Part shown: one piece after another, positions 1 to 10,906 of the stretch
Layout of the letters: each line of letters starts with the position of its first letter
How positions within the stretch are numbered: the first letter of the stretch is position 1
NCBI GenBank assembly: GCA_025094145.1
Contig: JALLLS010000041.1
Coordinates: 124,001 to 188,000 of the forward strand
Origin: Spinellus fusiger
Lineage: Eukaryota > Mucoromycota > Mucoromycetes > Mucorales > Phycomycetaceae
DNA: 64,000 bases
Direction of reading: 5' to 3'
The notes under the pieces: generated by a model
Database searches by the model: none
What the model saw: only the letters and a program-made list of their open reading frames with translations
Told to the model about the DNA's origin: nothing
Made by a program: the position numbers and the translations under genes

Positions 1-441
1 ATCTGTGGCGTATGTTGGGTGCAGGTGCAGGGCTTGTGATTGGATTTATTCTTGCTAACGTGGGCGGTGCAGCCATTGTAAGTAGACCCATGTATTCTTT
101 GCACGCCATACCCCATGATACTACTGATATGACTGGGTAGAATGGCTTTTATTTTCTTCTTTTCTCTTTCCATTACTAACATTGAATGTATTTAGGGTGC
201 ATTTGCAGGAAAAACAATTGGACAAATAAGAGACCGTAAAGGTAATAGAGTATATATATTCAATAAGCATGGTATGTGAGTCAACTAACTTTACTGATAA
301 TTTTTAAATATATATATATATATATAAGGTGTATCTGTGTATACTGCATTCGAGAGATTAGCCGCACCAGAAAAGAAGAAAATATTGACAGCTCTGTTGA
401 CTCAATTTCTGACTCATGGTGCAAGTGGTATGATGAAATGA
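1..441 (+). CDS. C-terminal end of a J-domain-like protein (5' end outside window)
   Basis: Three exons are visible: up to 77, 196-241 and 329-441 (stop TGA). Introns are GT-AG; the second is largely a TA repeat. The joined tail starts with a glycine/alanine-rich membrane-like stretch (MLGAGAGLVIGF...NVGGAAIGAFAG). It continues with GQIRDRKGVSVYTAFERLAAPEKKKIL and ends ASGMMK. In fungal DnaJ-family proteins a glycine-zipper-like segment followed by a 'RD..GKSVY..F..L' tail is common, so I infer a J-domain protein that may be membrane-associated. The J domain itself would lie left of the window and is not seen. The gene converges with the protease-like gene, with about 85 bp between the stops. 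Confidence 0.55.
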
Positions 442-525
442 TAAGAAGGATAAATAAACAAGTATTTGTACAAAAGAAGGGCTGAATAGGAGAAAGTGAA
501 AGAGAAATATTAGTATACACTATAA

Positions 526-2067
526 TTATAATACAACGAATAATGTACACACGCATAGCCAAGACCATACTCCTAGTAGGAGGGATGAGATGGGATGACC
601 TGGTGAGATTAAGTGATTTGCTGAGGAGGTTGGTGTATGAGCAGTGGTGGTTGTATTTATATACACAGAAATAGGTTGAGAGGGGTTTTCTGGGGTGCCC
701 ACCACAGATGCAGAAGGCTCCCAGTAGTTGATCTGAGCTTTGTAGGGTTTCAGTGACATGGAGTACGGACTCTTTAGAGTATATCCCAACTCTAATAAGA
801 CAAGCCTCAAGTACTGGCTAAGTGTACACTCTGTAAATGATCCATTTTGCTTGTGTAAGTCTACTCCTCGATTGGCGTTGTAGACCATCAAGTAATTGGA
901 TGAGGTCTGGTAAGTTTGATCTACATGTGAGAAACTGGAGCCTGGTAAAAAGGGAACAAGAGAAGTCTCTAGCCAGAACATAAATGTGCCTTTGATAGTA
1001 ATACTGACGCTGCGTGCATGTGTAGCCCACTGATATATTTCCTCTGCATCTTTTCTTTGCTCGGAAAGAGACCAGCCATTGGCCATATCAACCACAGTAT
1101 TGAAGAGAACATTGCTGTCGTACCAGGTATTAAGTTTTTTGGTAAAATGTGTGAGTGACTCATTGCCATGGTAAAAGAGGCGGTCAAGGGGAAATTCGAC
1201 AAATCCCCAAAATGGCTGAACTCCTTGAGATGTCTTTAGGTTGTAGGAAAGACTGGAGACTTGAGCAGGCACCAGTTTAGCAGGTGTAAGAAATGGAAGA
1301 ATATCGGCATTAAAAGGCGAAAGTCGATTATACATCTCGTTATTCCACGAGCTCACAAATCCAAGGCCATGCACTAATTCGTGAAGTACAGTTCTTTGGA
1401 AATCAGTTTGAGTAGAAGTGATTTCAGTCAAGTTGTTCTATTAGCAAATAGGAATCAGTTAATAAACTTTTTTTTTCTTATTTGTTCGACTCTTATATTC
1501 TACCTCAAAGTACCACTGTACATCACTGTTAAATTGAGCATTTATATCATAATGTGCCCAGCTAGGTTGTACTGGTATATTGGTGTACTGTTTGAGAATA
1601 GCCTGAGGGAACATCCGAACCATATTATCGGTGGGATCTTGCATAAGATATGATACTGAAGGGTAGGCAAGGCCTTATTTGATTAGTGATTCATTCTGAA
1701 ATGTATTACCAATGGATTTTATGCCATTTGTTGTGCACTCGTTTCTGCTATCACAGAAAGAGATAAAAGAGGCATTCACATAGATCGGGGATTCAAATGC
1801 GATAATGGAAGAAAGATAGTCGGCTGCCTGTTGAAAAATAAGGCTGGCTCCAGGACAGGGCGTAGAACCACATGAAACGTCGATATAAATTCTGTTTTCA
1901 GTAGTAGAGTTTCTTCTCCTCTGTAGGTCACTGCTAGGATGACTACAGTTGCTGAATTCATAGGTCGTTGAGTAGGGATCGTGGTATACGCACATTGTAC
2001 TCTCTGCCCACTGAATACAGCAGAATACAATGGTTGCAAGTAAAAAGTGCCGAATATCAATGGCCAT
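526..2067 (-). CDS. Secreted HExxH metalloprotease-like protein, probably GPI-anchored
   Basis: Exons 1710-2067, 1504-1655 and 526-1437 give 473 aa. An in-frame Met eight codons upstream (2091) is an alternative start; I chose 2067 because it directly begins a good signal peptide (MAIDIRHFLLATIVFCCIQ). The zinc motif HELVHGLGF is at about residue 180, followed by SSW. The C-terminus ends in Pro/Ser-rich sequence and a hydrophobic tail, fitting a GPI signal. Several N-glycosylation sequons and Cys residues fit a cell-surface or secreted location. An apparent stop at 1675-1677 lies inside a 54-nt intron (GTAATA donor, CACTAATC branch-like site, CTTCAG acceptor), so the gene need not be broken. 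HExxH is seen directly; protease activity and exact family are inferred. Confidence 0.6.
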
Positions 2068-2091
2068 ACGGAAGAGAGAAGTGATAAGCAC

Positions 2092-3604
2092 TACAAATTT
2101 TAAAAGATGGTATTCTCTTAGTACACGTGATAAGTCCTACATTGTCGGAGATACATGGTATGCCAAGAGTTTTCCTCTATGCCAAGACCTCTTTTCTATC
2201 GTTATTTGCGTTACTTATTGTTTTATTTTACCAAAAATGACAATAAAAATAGAGGCAGCCCGGGTATAAAGGAGTCCGACCCGAACAGTTGAACTAAGGC
2301 TTGATCATTATAAGGAGAAGTTTCATAGTTCAGTGGTTTATAGTGCTGAGGTAGAAGAGAATCACCGCATGCAACTAACTATAGGGAGCAGCCCTAGCAT
2401 AAAATAAGAACATACAATATCATCTCCATTAAAGTATTTTAAAAAACAAAAAAGGCTAGTGTGTTCAGTTGGCCTAAAATTTAGTATGGAAAGTGTGCGT
2501 GTAGTGTTTCGCTTTTTAGAGGCTGTTTGCTCTTAACTTGACCTTTTCTTGGCACGAATACTCGGATTTAGATAGAATGGCCTTCAATTATTTTCTCATG
2601 CATTAGAAATTTATATAGATTATCCCTTGATGCTGGCTGAGGACGTGCTGATGAGTCTTTTCTCTATTATTTTCATTTTTACTTTCATCTGATCTCAGCA
2701 ATAAGAATAGAAAATAAAAACTGACCAATAAGAAATGACTAATCTTAACAAGTAAAGATTCTCTTTGTAAAACCTATGAATGAGGCTAACTAAGGTTTTC
2801 AAGTAAAGTTAAAGGCTCTGTTTCCTCAATATTAAGGATACACACAGTTTTACTTTTTAAGGTAACTTCCCTGTCTCACAAATGAGAAGAGAGCCAAAGG
2901 TAAAAAGATTCACTGCCAAGAACAAAACAAAAAAGCTACAGACAAGAAAGGACAGGTGATATACTTTTATTAATTTATTATTAAAAGGTCGTATTTGACC
3001 CTTCTAGAGAAGACAAATAGCATACAATAATCACAAAGACTTATTTGCTCCTCTTGATAATGAAACTAGTTCTTATTTCTGGCAGGTCCACTATTTACCA
3101 AATGGCATTTATTTTTTGTTCTAGACAATGTTTTATAGTAACAATACTACTTATCAAATTGTATCTATCTATTCCAGTTTGAAAAATATCCTTGAGATTG
3201 TTTCATCAACAAAATGCTCCTAACAAAGGACGCTTATAGGTATAGCTTATTTGCTTTGATATTTCCTCGTCTGGTGTGAGCTCATGAATGATCTATGGGC
3301 TATATTCTATTGCAGATTATTTCTAATGTTGAACACACATACTCACATGCATACACATGTTATGAAGTATCAATTATTTCTTTATAAAACATATAACAAG
3401 CTGATTATGTAAGAAGTTTATTAGTATAACACGCAATATCTACTGTATAGAATTCACTCTACTAATATATCGAATGATAGTTTTATTTTCTGGGTCATAA
3501 ACTACTAAATATTATAATATCTAGTAATGACAAAATCGAATAAGATACACTTCATTATCACTTTTTAGGTAGTTTACCTGTAGCATCGGGTTTCCGTCAG
3601 TTAG
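2092..3604. other. AT-rich intergenic region, no gene recognised
   Basis: No ORF with recognisable similarity or splice structure. A + strand TATA-like box (GGTATAAAGGAG near 2265) has no coding region after it. The right end abuts the Fanzor-type relic. Confidence 0.5.
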
Positions 3605-4828
3605 TCAACCGAGGCTCCAGCGATCACTGGGGAAGGAGAAGGATAAACAAGAAGGGTTGGACCTTTTATTGATTCTAGGTGTATCTATGGGGTCATACTT
3701 TCTTTTGTTATATCTACAAAAGCGCTCTGGGCGGATACCATTTTCCCTTTGAGACATTAGAATATGTCCAAAGCTCAATGTAGTGGCTAGATCACGATTC
3801 CAAAGCCTCAATGTCTTGTCCTTCATACAATTTTGATTTGAACACCTTTGATTTTAAGTTGATATGAACCCAAAGATCAAACTTTTTGCCCGTGTAGCTT
3901 TTGTTTTTTAAGATAGGGTGGTTGAGTATCTTAGTATCTATTGTAATGTGAGAGGGAATGAAGCTTTTACAAAGTGAGAAATAACTAAAAGATTTGTTTC
4001 TATTCTCTTCGCATAGTTGGGCCAGCTTAGCAAATGCGTACATGTGCTTGGTTGGATTGGCTTTAACATCATAATAGATGGAGTTTTTAGCAAATCTATA
4101 ACTGGGAGGATAGCAGACTAGCAGTTCTTGTACTTGGTTAATGGCCTTTTTGTTCAAGAAATCTATGGGTGCATTGGGAACAGTTTTTGTCGAAATGTCT
4201 AGTTTAATTTGCATGCACACATTCAACACATTTAATCTAATAATATTTGCAATTGCCTCTTCAGAATAGTTTTTGGCTTTCATGGCATGAGTCAATGAGG
4301 CAATTCTTTCTTTTTGTCGCAGGATGATGTTGAAGAACATTCTAAGACGATTCCCAAATTGAGACACAATATTATTAATGTAGGATGTGTATCTTGGTGC
4401 TTTCATAAATGGAGATTTGTTGAGTATTGGTTATTTTGATTGGAGTGTAGGATGTATATTGGCAGTAGTCATTCTTCAGAGGGTTGATCTTCTCTCTTAT
4501 TTGACGCACCTTGGGTGTGAGACGTGTTTTACCGGAAGCACTACCCTCTCTGATTTGCTTATCAATGAGCGACAAAAACACCTCACGGAAGAAATCCTTA
4601 GTTATGCAATCATTCAAAGCAGATCCATCTTCATTTTCGAGTAGATGGATCAATATATACTTGGAGAACGCATATGTGTGAGAAACAATGGCATTGATGT
4701 TATGGACCAGATATTGTAAAACAGCTGAATATTCAGAACTCCAAGCAGTATCACGTAAAAATGTCTTGATTGTCATTATTCTGGCATGATTTGCACCCAA
4801 AGAACTTACTATAGGCTCTTCATCAGTC
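3605..4828 (-). pseudogene. Broken Fanzor/TnpB-type gene: N-terminal half joined to NRD-type C-terminus
   Basis: The coding remnant begins after an acceptor-like TATAATAG near 4829 and runs through three reading blocks (about 4375-4828, 3792-4406, 3605-3826) that overlap in different frames. The first blocks are helical and Lys/Asn-rich and end with FIPSHITIDTKILNHPILK. The same segment occurs in the copy at 44.1 kb (FILSYMTIDMRILN), where it leads straight into a RuvC-I motif. Here the central RuvC-I/II region is missing and a frameshifted block starts LRLWNRDLATTLSFGHIL. WNRD with A near +3 matches the RuvC-III signature of TnpB/Fanzor proteins, and the RPERFCR tail resembles transposon-borne proteins I recall from Mucoromycota. 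An internal deletion plus frameshift makes it non-functional. No TIR was identified around it. Confidence 0.5.
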
Positions 4829-5880
4829 TATTATAAAAATCAAATACATGTAAGAACCCTAGATTGATTCTATAAACATGTTGTATTTTCTTTACTTTAT
4901 TCGTATCTTGTTGGCTGCATAACATCTTTAGTTCAGAAAGAATAGATAGAAATACAATAAGAAAGAGGAAATAAATAGTTATTTTATTAGCAACACTGAG
5001 TAGTATCAGCTATTATTTATCATCCATTGATGTTATGGTGTTGTCAATAGCTCCTTAGGTCCAAAGGTATTGGTTTAGTTAACGTACAATTAACTCTGCT
5101 CTTATTTATTCAACTTGTTTGTTATTCTTTCATACTTCTTTTATACTTTAATGATGACTACAAATAGAAGAACTTCAAGGAAATCACCACCAAAAGACAT
5201 ACATTCTAATGCAGGCTGTTATACTTTTATATTATCTCTAAAAGATCTATCAACTGTATTAAATACGATACGACTTAGATGCTTTATTCAATACCATTAA
5301 TTCTGTGGATGTTTTATTTATTTATTTATAAACTGTTAAATGTTAACCTCTCGTTTCTTTAATAAATGGGGTCTGAAGTAACAGTATTATGCACACCACT
5401 CAATATATCTCTTCTCAATGTGTCTTGGTTGTGCCGTATATAATTCAGAAAACCTTGTTTAATGTTAGTATATACTCTATACTGATAAAGAGAGCTTTCC
5501 AAATACATGTAAGTGATTGGAGTCATTTCTGTATATCAATCTGAAGCATTAGTGTTTTAGTGTGCTTCTCTTGACATTTTGGTTATTGAATAAGTATGTA
5601 TTTATATTCCAAACCTAACTATCCTATATGGAAAAAAAGGTACTTATCTCATAGGATTATATGACTGATTCATCTTACTCTTTCTTTACAGTAAGCTGCC
5701 ATTTCTTGGTCATATCACAATGTCTCTACTTTCTGTCTGGTTTCTATTATTATTTAGACAGTTACAATGACTTTTGTGCAAATGACCCTATTCACAACAG
5801 CCTGCATATCTATTTTGAAGATGGTTCACTCAAGAGGTGATTGGGTATATAATTAGGATAAACATACTTGTTCAAGAAAG
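4829..5880. other. AT-rich intergenic region
   Basis: Only short low-complexity ORFs are present (for example 5115-5300). I see no RNA gene, tandem array or recognisable protein. Confidence 0.45.
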
Positions 5881-6059
5881 TGTGAATACAGCCACAATCA
5901 ATTGAATTAAATACTTTTGAATATAAATATCAGGACAAAATAGATAAGACATGTTCAACATTAAATAAAACATTTTACATTTGATCTATAAGCATCAAAA
6001 TTTAACACAACAAAGCTCAACATCTTTGATTATAGAAAATAAAATAATAATAATACAGT

Positions 6060-6800
6060 TAATATTTTGTATGGCTACCTTTGGCATCAATGAATATATA
6101 GTATCTGTCTTTCATACTCTGAACTCATCGTTGTGCAAGTTCAATACCAACTTTCTACATTGATAATAGATACCCTTCTTTCTTCAATTCGTCTTTCCAA
6201 GGCCCACTAGAGATGTTCAATTGGGTTCAAGTCAGGGCTTTGTACAGGCCAGTAATCAAAATGCCTGATTGCATGTATCTCTTTTCCACCATGTTGTATA
6301 GCCACATGTATGGCAGCTAGCCCCATCTTCTTGAAATATAAAGTCCTTATCCTCCTCATTCAATTCAATGAACCAAGGATGGAACTCACTTGCCATAATT
6401 TTGATATATTCGTCTTGGTTTACAGTGCCATCAACAAAGACTAATGAGCCAAATCCATTAGCCTAATAACAGCTCTAAAGCATCACACCATCGCCACCAA
6501 ACTACATTGTTGGAACAATAGAATTATAACTATAACGTTCTCTAACTATTTTAATGACACAGGCATCTCTATTGCTCTTTTTCATAATGTATGTTGACTC
6601 ATCAGACTAAATGATACCTCTCCACTAATCACTTGTCCAACTGGCATGTTCCTTAGCCCAACAAAGCTGTTTCTCTTTGTGTGTTTTTCAGTGAAGGCTA
6701 GCTTGTGGTCTACAGAAAAGGATACATACTCTAACTGATTGCAGTGGCTGATAATGGTGTTTCTACATACATCCACCTCAAACTTAAACATTTACAATTT
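6060..6800 (-). pseudogene. Dead Tc1/mariner-type transposase
   Basis: Read on the minus strand in shifting frames, the segment encodes the successive landmarks of a Tc1/mariner DDE transposase. These are a block resembling 'R..WA..H..W....W....SDES' (about 6590-6680), 'GGGGVMLW'-like residues (about 6480-6520), 'FQEDGA.CH' around the second Asp (about 6300-6350), and 'WPVQSPDLNPIEHLW' containing the third acidic site (about 6210-6260). Several stops and frameshifts interrupt it. I could not define terminal inverted repeats with confidence. Confidence 0.75.
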
Positions 6801-7878
6801 CAACTGATATTATTTATTGCTTAAAGGTCTAGTCTTCCTAAATACTCACAAGACTACACAGTACTATGAAAACAACAATAAAAATAACATAAACTGAAGC
6901 TTAGATTATTTTCAATAACTTCCCTTTTTCTGTGTATAAAAAACTAAACCAATTTGCTGCTCACTATTTTTTGTTGGGTAAGTGTCAAATACTAAAGATG
7001 CATTGAACACATTGCTCATTCTACCCAAAAAAAAAGTTTAAATGTAGTGAGGACTTGGCGGCAGTCATTGGTAAATCTTTCTTGTTGTGTTAATATCTTT
7101 TACATTCTATTAGTGTCTTTATAAGAATAATATACGATGTATGTTTTTATTTTATTAGAACTCGAAGAATATTATTTGCTTTTAACAACTCCAAGAAAGG
7201 CATAACAACTTATAGGGACAGATTCAGCTAAGGCTAAGCGGGCTGAAAATGGGAGGAAAAAACTTGAGGTTTTCGGAGAATTATTTTACAGCAAATAACC
7301 CAGAATACTATTGGCACTAAGAAAGAGATAGAAACAGCATCTTTTTGAACAGCTATGCATAGTCTATGGTGTGATTTTTTGTGATAGCGGCATGCAGTTG
7401 TCCTCAATTCAGATAGAGTAAACGAGATTCAGTGGATTACACGAATATAAATATATTGAAAGAGTCCAATCCATACTAACTTTTATCTTATAGGAAATCT
7501 TGTAAGTAGCTCGTTATTATCATCACGTATAATTGAGCTATTTTCCTAAGAGAAAAGAGTAAATATAAAACATGTTAATATTAGTAGTAGGATAAGTAAA
7601 TTTAATCACTAAATTCATTAATATTTATAAATGACTATTAAACCTGATGTAGAGTTGGCTTACTACTGACAATTCTCTTGGCAAATGAGTCAATCTTCAT
7701 TCACCGTATCAGAAAAACAGCAATAACAAAATGGGAATCTTGAGCTTAGGCCTCCTAGTTGGAGTAAATAAAAAAAAATAGTATCCGTTTTTTAATATTG
7801 AAATCAAGGCTAATATTTCACGTAAGACAGGGAAAGACGAGAATAGAACGGGTAGGTTTCTTTTGATATAGAGTTATC
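6801..7878. other. AT-rich intergenic region
   Basis: No coding, RNA or repeat feature that I can support lies between the Tc1-like relic and the left TA target of the next transposon. Confidence 0.4.
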
Positions 7879-8075
7879 TACACACCAGGAGATCTTTAGG
7901 ATATAAAAGAAAATAGTCAAACTACAATTGTTTAAGAAATGACACATCGATTTGAGGAGCAAAAATAAATTATGTATTCATGTTAGTTTTTAAATAAAGA
8001 TTATTATGTAGATTTACCTGTAAATATCTGAATCCTGGAGAAAACCACTTTCAATGTGGTGATATAGTAAAATAT

Positions 8076-8178
8076 GAATGCATCAAAGAATATCTATTCT
8101 TTTCTACAGAATGGAACTGGTCGGTGGCGACCCTTTAATCCCTCTTCTGCGATTGTATAGATATTCTTTGATGCATTC
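8076..8178. repeat. Perfect 21-bp inverted repeat at the 3' end of the Fanzor gene
   Basis: Positions 8076-8096 (GAATGCATCAAAGAATATCTA) and 8158-8178 are exact reverse complements, separated by 61 nt. The right arm overlaps the codons for the NRDVNASKNI RuvC-III end of the Fanzor remnant. The left arm lies downstream in the sense of that gene. Copy 2 has the same right arm with a one-base difference and a left arm that lacks several bases. Fanzor and TnpB guide RNAs usually derive from this 3'-terminal zone, so a structured RNA is possible; an inverted micro-duplication is the simpler alternative. Confidence 0.8.
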
Positions 8179-8679
8179 ACATCTCTGTTCCAAACAATTC
8201 CACAACTTTAGCAAGCGCAGATACTGTTGAAATTAATGAATACTTCGGTGAGGTTATTTGTGTTATAAGTGTGGCAGATCTTGAGAATAAAAATAAAACA
8301 GGGTTACTGTTAGAAGAGCTTTTCATATTGGGTGAGAAATCAATCATGCTTACCCTTTATGTAAGGAACTCATCGACATCAACCATAAGATCTCCACCCT
8401 TTTGTCTCTTTTTTTCAATGATTGATATAAAACTTTAGTCAAACCAACACGATGGCCTTTAAATTTGGCAGCATCTTTTACCTTTATTCCTGTGCCATAA
8501 GCAACGACTGGCAGTTTGGTAGGATCGTACTCCAATCTTTTTAGGTGCCAATACCCCTTTTCAATAATAAAACAGTAAAAATAATTAGTTCGAGATGTAT
8601 TAATGTACTCTCTATGTGTGTGTCGTATTACCCTTGCACTGGCACCTTCTTCTTGCCTTTGCCTTTTTAACGGATTCAC
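8130..8679 (-). pseudogene. C-terminal half of Fanzor (eukaryotic TnpB homologue), degenerate
   Basis: The block 8350-8679 encodes LEYDPTKLPVVAYGTG, then KFKGHR and ...DVDEF, the order seen in Fanzor/TnpB C-terminal RuvC halves. After a likely intron (GTAAGC near 8346 to CTCAAG near 8287), a second block reads ICHTYNT, then SCGIVWNRDVNASKNI, the zinc-ribbon and RuvC-III catalytic-Asp signature. Defects are a stop after DEFLT, one zinc-ribbon Cys replaced by Tyr, a stop just before SCG (this position is Gln in copy 2), and no N-terminal half or RuvC-I. In the family these proteins are RNA-guided DNA nucleases carried by transposons. This copy should be inactive. Confidence 0.75.
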
Positions 8680-10299
8680 TGGGTTTATTATAGTAAAAAA
8701 ATATAAAATAGAAACTGACTAACATATCAGACACAATAAACATACACAGACACTCACCAGATCACAGCTGTTGGTTTATATGCCAGACAAAGACAAACAA
8801 AATAAAGAGGGTAGAAGATATGAAGAAAAACAGACAGTGTGGTTGGCAGGTATTCATATTCGAGCAGAAGAGAACAAAACGAATTTTCACAAGTCATTTG
8901 CTTAATCAGAACTACCAAAGTAATGCAGATTACAACATTTTAGAAAGAAAAGAATTGCTTAAAAACAGTTGCCTAGTTACCTATTGTGCTCAAACTGTGT
9001 GTTATTTCCCTGCTAAAGACCAAATATCTATATATTTATCTATTTAGTGGTCCTGTTGATAACCTTAGTACTCTTTATTACAGAATAAAGGATATTTTTT
9101 TACAAAGTTACATAGTATAGGTTTTGAGGCTACATATATATATATCTCTTTTTAAGCTATACAGATCAAAGCTATACGATAATAACATCTCAGTAAATTC
9201 ATAGATGGATTCCCTCCTCTTATCCTATGTGTGTTTCAAGGGAAAAGAGAAACTTTTTTTACAATAAAATCACTTTTTAGAATTCTATGGACTTGAAATA
9301 CATTACCAAGATTATACACACTATAGGATAAAGCAGCCACTCTTCCCAGTCTGCTAGGATGTTCTATGAAGACCATAGCTACTGCTCGAGAATAGCAAAT
9401 TAGAGAAATTAGTAGTAAAAAAAAATAGCAAACTAATATAAAAGTGTGGTTATCTACATCTGTAATAAAATAGACTTTAATCCAAATAGCTTCCTAGAGT
9501 ATAAACAAGATAGGCTTTAAGGACTTGAGCAACCGACTGTTTCTTTATCTCGACCTGTTTTCTTTCTTTATCTCCACATTGGTGCTATTATTATTACAAC
9601 TACCATTTTGCCTTCTGTCACTCCATACCCTTCTCTTTTCTATCAATTTTTGTGTGAGTAACCAGCCTTACGAGGTCCTGTGTGTCTCTTGTCTCATAGC
9701 AACAGAATATAAAAGGAATATAAAAGGAAATACATGAACAATGAGATTATATTATTTCTTTAGTTGGGTAATGTGTTTGAAAAGAACCTTTTCACTGTCT
9801 GTCTGTTTTAGCATTGACTATGGACTATGCAATTAAACACCATAGAATTGGATAAAAAGAAGAGGTAAACCTGACATTGCAACTCGATTACTGTATTTAT
9901 TGTTTAACATGTGCTATCCTTAAGCCCATAGTATTTGCAGTATAACAATGTTTAAAGTGTATTTATTATAGAACACACTGAATTAACTTTAGTAATTATT
10001 GTCTATAAAATAGAACCAAGCTTACTTGTGTTGAGAACAGTGTATTCATTTATTGACTCAATATTTATAATCACTTCAGTAACTATGTTATTGTAACTGG
10101 TATTAACAGTGGTGCTTAATGGTAACAAAGTATTGTTTCTAATACTGGGCTTTAGGCTCATGGCAAATAGAGTGTGAATTGTTTGACTTGTGAATTTGAC
10201 GTGTGAATTTGACTTGTGAATTTTATGAGTGGTGGCTAGTGTATTTATCACTAGAATAGAGAAAGAAAGATTATTATTTGCTTTGATATTCCCCTCTTG

Positions 10300-10515
10300 T
10301 TATTTCTCACACTCCACATAACTTAACACCCAATTACTCATCAAGATGGGCATAACTGGGCAAGGTAATGTGCCATTATTAACAAAGAGAAACAATAGAA
10401 GCAGGTGATAGACACTACCAAGGACTATTCTAGTGATAAAAAAGTAAGCAGTGTCTTCATCTGGGCTTGAGTTCATTGTAATCCACAAGACACTCATTGT
10501 ATTGTTATTAGGCAA
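10300..10515 (-). other. Small ORF that stays open in all four transposon copies
   Basis: A 71-residue ORF (MPNNNTMSVLW... to ...YVECEK) contains SPDEDTAYFFITRIVLGSVY and then a hydrophobic segment. The same frame is open at 60249-60464, 36305-36574 and, on the + strand without its Met, about 43560-43750, despite amino-acid differences. It could be an exon of a lost transposon protein on the Fanzor strand, or chance in low-stop sequence. I do not recognise it. Confidence 0.3.
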
Positions 10516-10594
10516 GTGAAGAGTCTTTTCAAGTCAGTCTCAGGTGGTCTTCTATACTGTCTAGGGTGTCTAGATTATACTCCTAAGCATAGTC

Positions 10595-10670
10595 ATCTAT
10601 CTCCCAAGGATAAAGCACAAGGCTTTTAGGTTGTGGATTCAATTGCTATGAGGGAATGCACTTGGGCAGT
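10595..10670. other. tRNA-like / hairpin segment shared by transposon copies
   Basis: CCCAAG at 10603-10608 can pair with CTTGGG at 10661-10666, and the interior has GCTTTTAGGTTGTGGATTC, reminiscent of a tRNA-Lys arm and B box. Related sequence is present near 36660, 60553 and, inverted, 43270-43340. It lacks a complete cloverleaf, so I do not call a tRNA gene. Confidence 0.25.
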
Positions 10671-10906
10671 AGCTTTAGTCATAATATAGTATTAGCTATA
10701 CTATTACAATAAACAATTTTATTCATAAACAATATATTTTACTGATAATACAATTTGATATTGAGGTATCCATAAAAGGAAACAATTATTTGGATATCCG
10801 CAAACCTTTTGATTTTCAATACAGTTCCATAAAAGGCAAAATATTTTTGGACGTAAAGGGATGATTGTGTCACTGATTAAAGGCCAGAAAAATCTCCTGG
10901 TGTGTA

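Larger units (their letters stand above)
7881..10904. mobile_element. TIR DNA transposon with Fanzor remnant, copy 1 (3.0 kb)
   Basis: The left end begins CACACCAGGAGATCTTT and the right end finishes AAAATCTCCTGGTGTG, an inverted repeat. Both ends are flanked by TA (7879-7880 and 10905-10906), the target duplication of Tc1/mariner-superfamily elements. It carries the C-terminal part of a Fanzor gene on the minus strand near the left end. The right half (about 9.7-10.9 kb) recurs in three other copies (35.7-37.0, 43.0-43.9, 57.9-60.9 kb). No transposase gene was seen inside, so it looks non-autonomous. Most of 8740-10560 is nearly identical to copy 2, including a shared 75-residue ORF, which implies recent spread or conversion. 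Confidence 0.85.

Noticed and set aside
1675..1677. In-frame TAA that seems to break the protease-like gene
   Set aside because: It falls inside a well-formed 54-nt intron (GTAATA, CACTAATC, CTTCAG) whose removal keeps the frame.
2310..2390. tRNA-like sequence (TAGTTCAGTGGTTTATAGTGCTGA)
   Set aside because: It has an A-box resemblance only; no B box and no pairing acceptor stem.
9525..9737. 70-codon hydrophobic ORF identical in element copies 1 and 2
   Set aside because: Identity reflects the near-identical DNA of these two copies; composition is low-complexity hydrophobic, with no support from copies 3 and 4.
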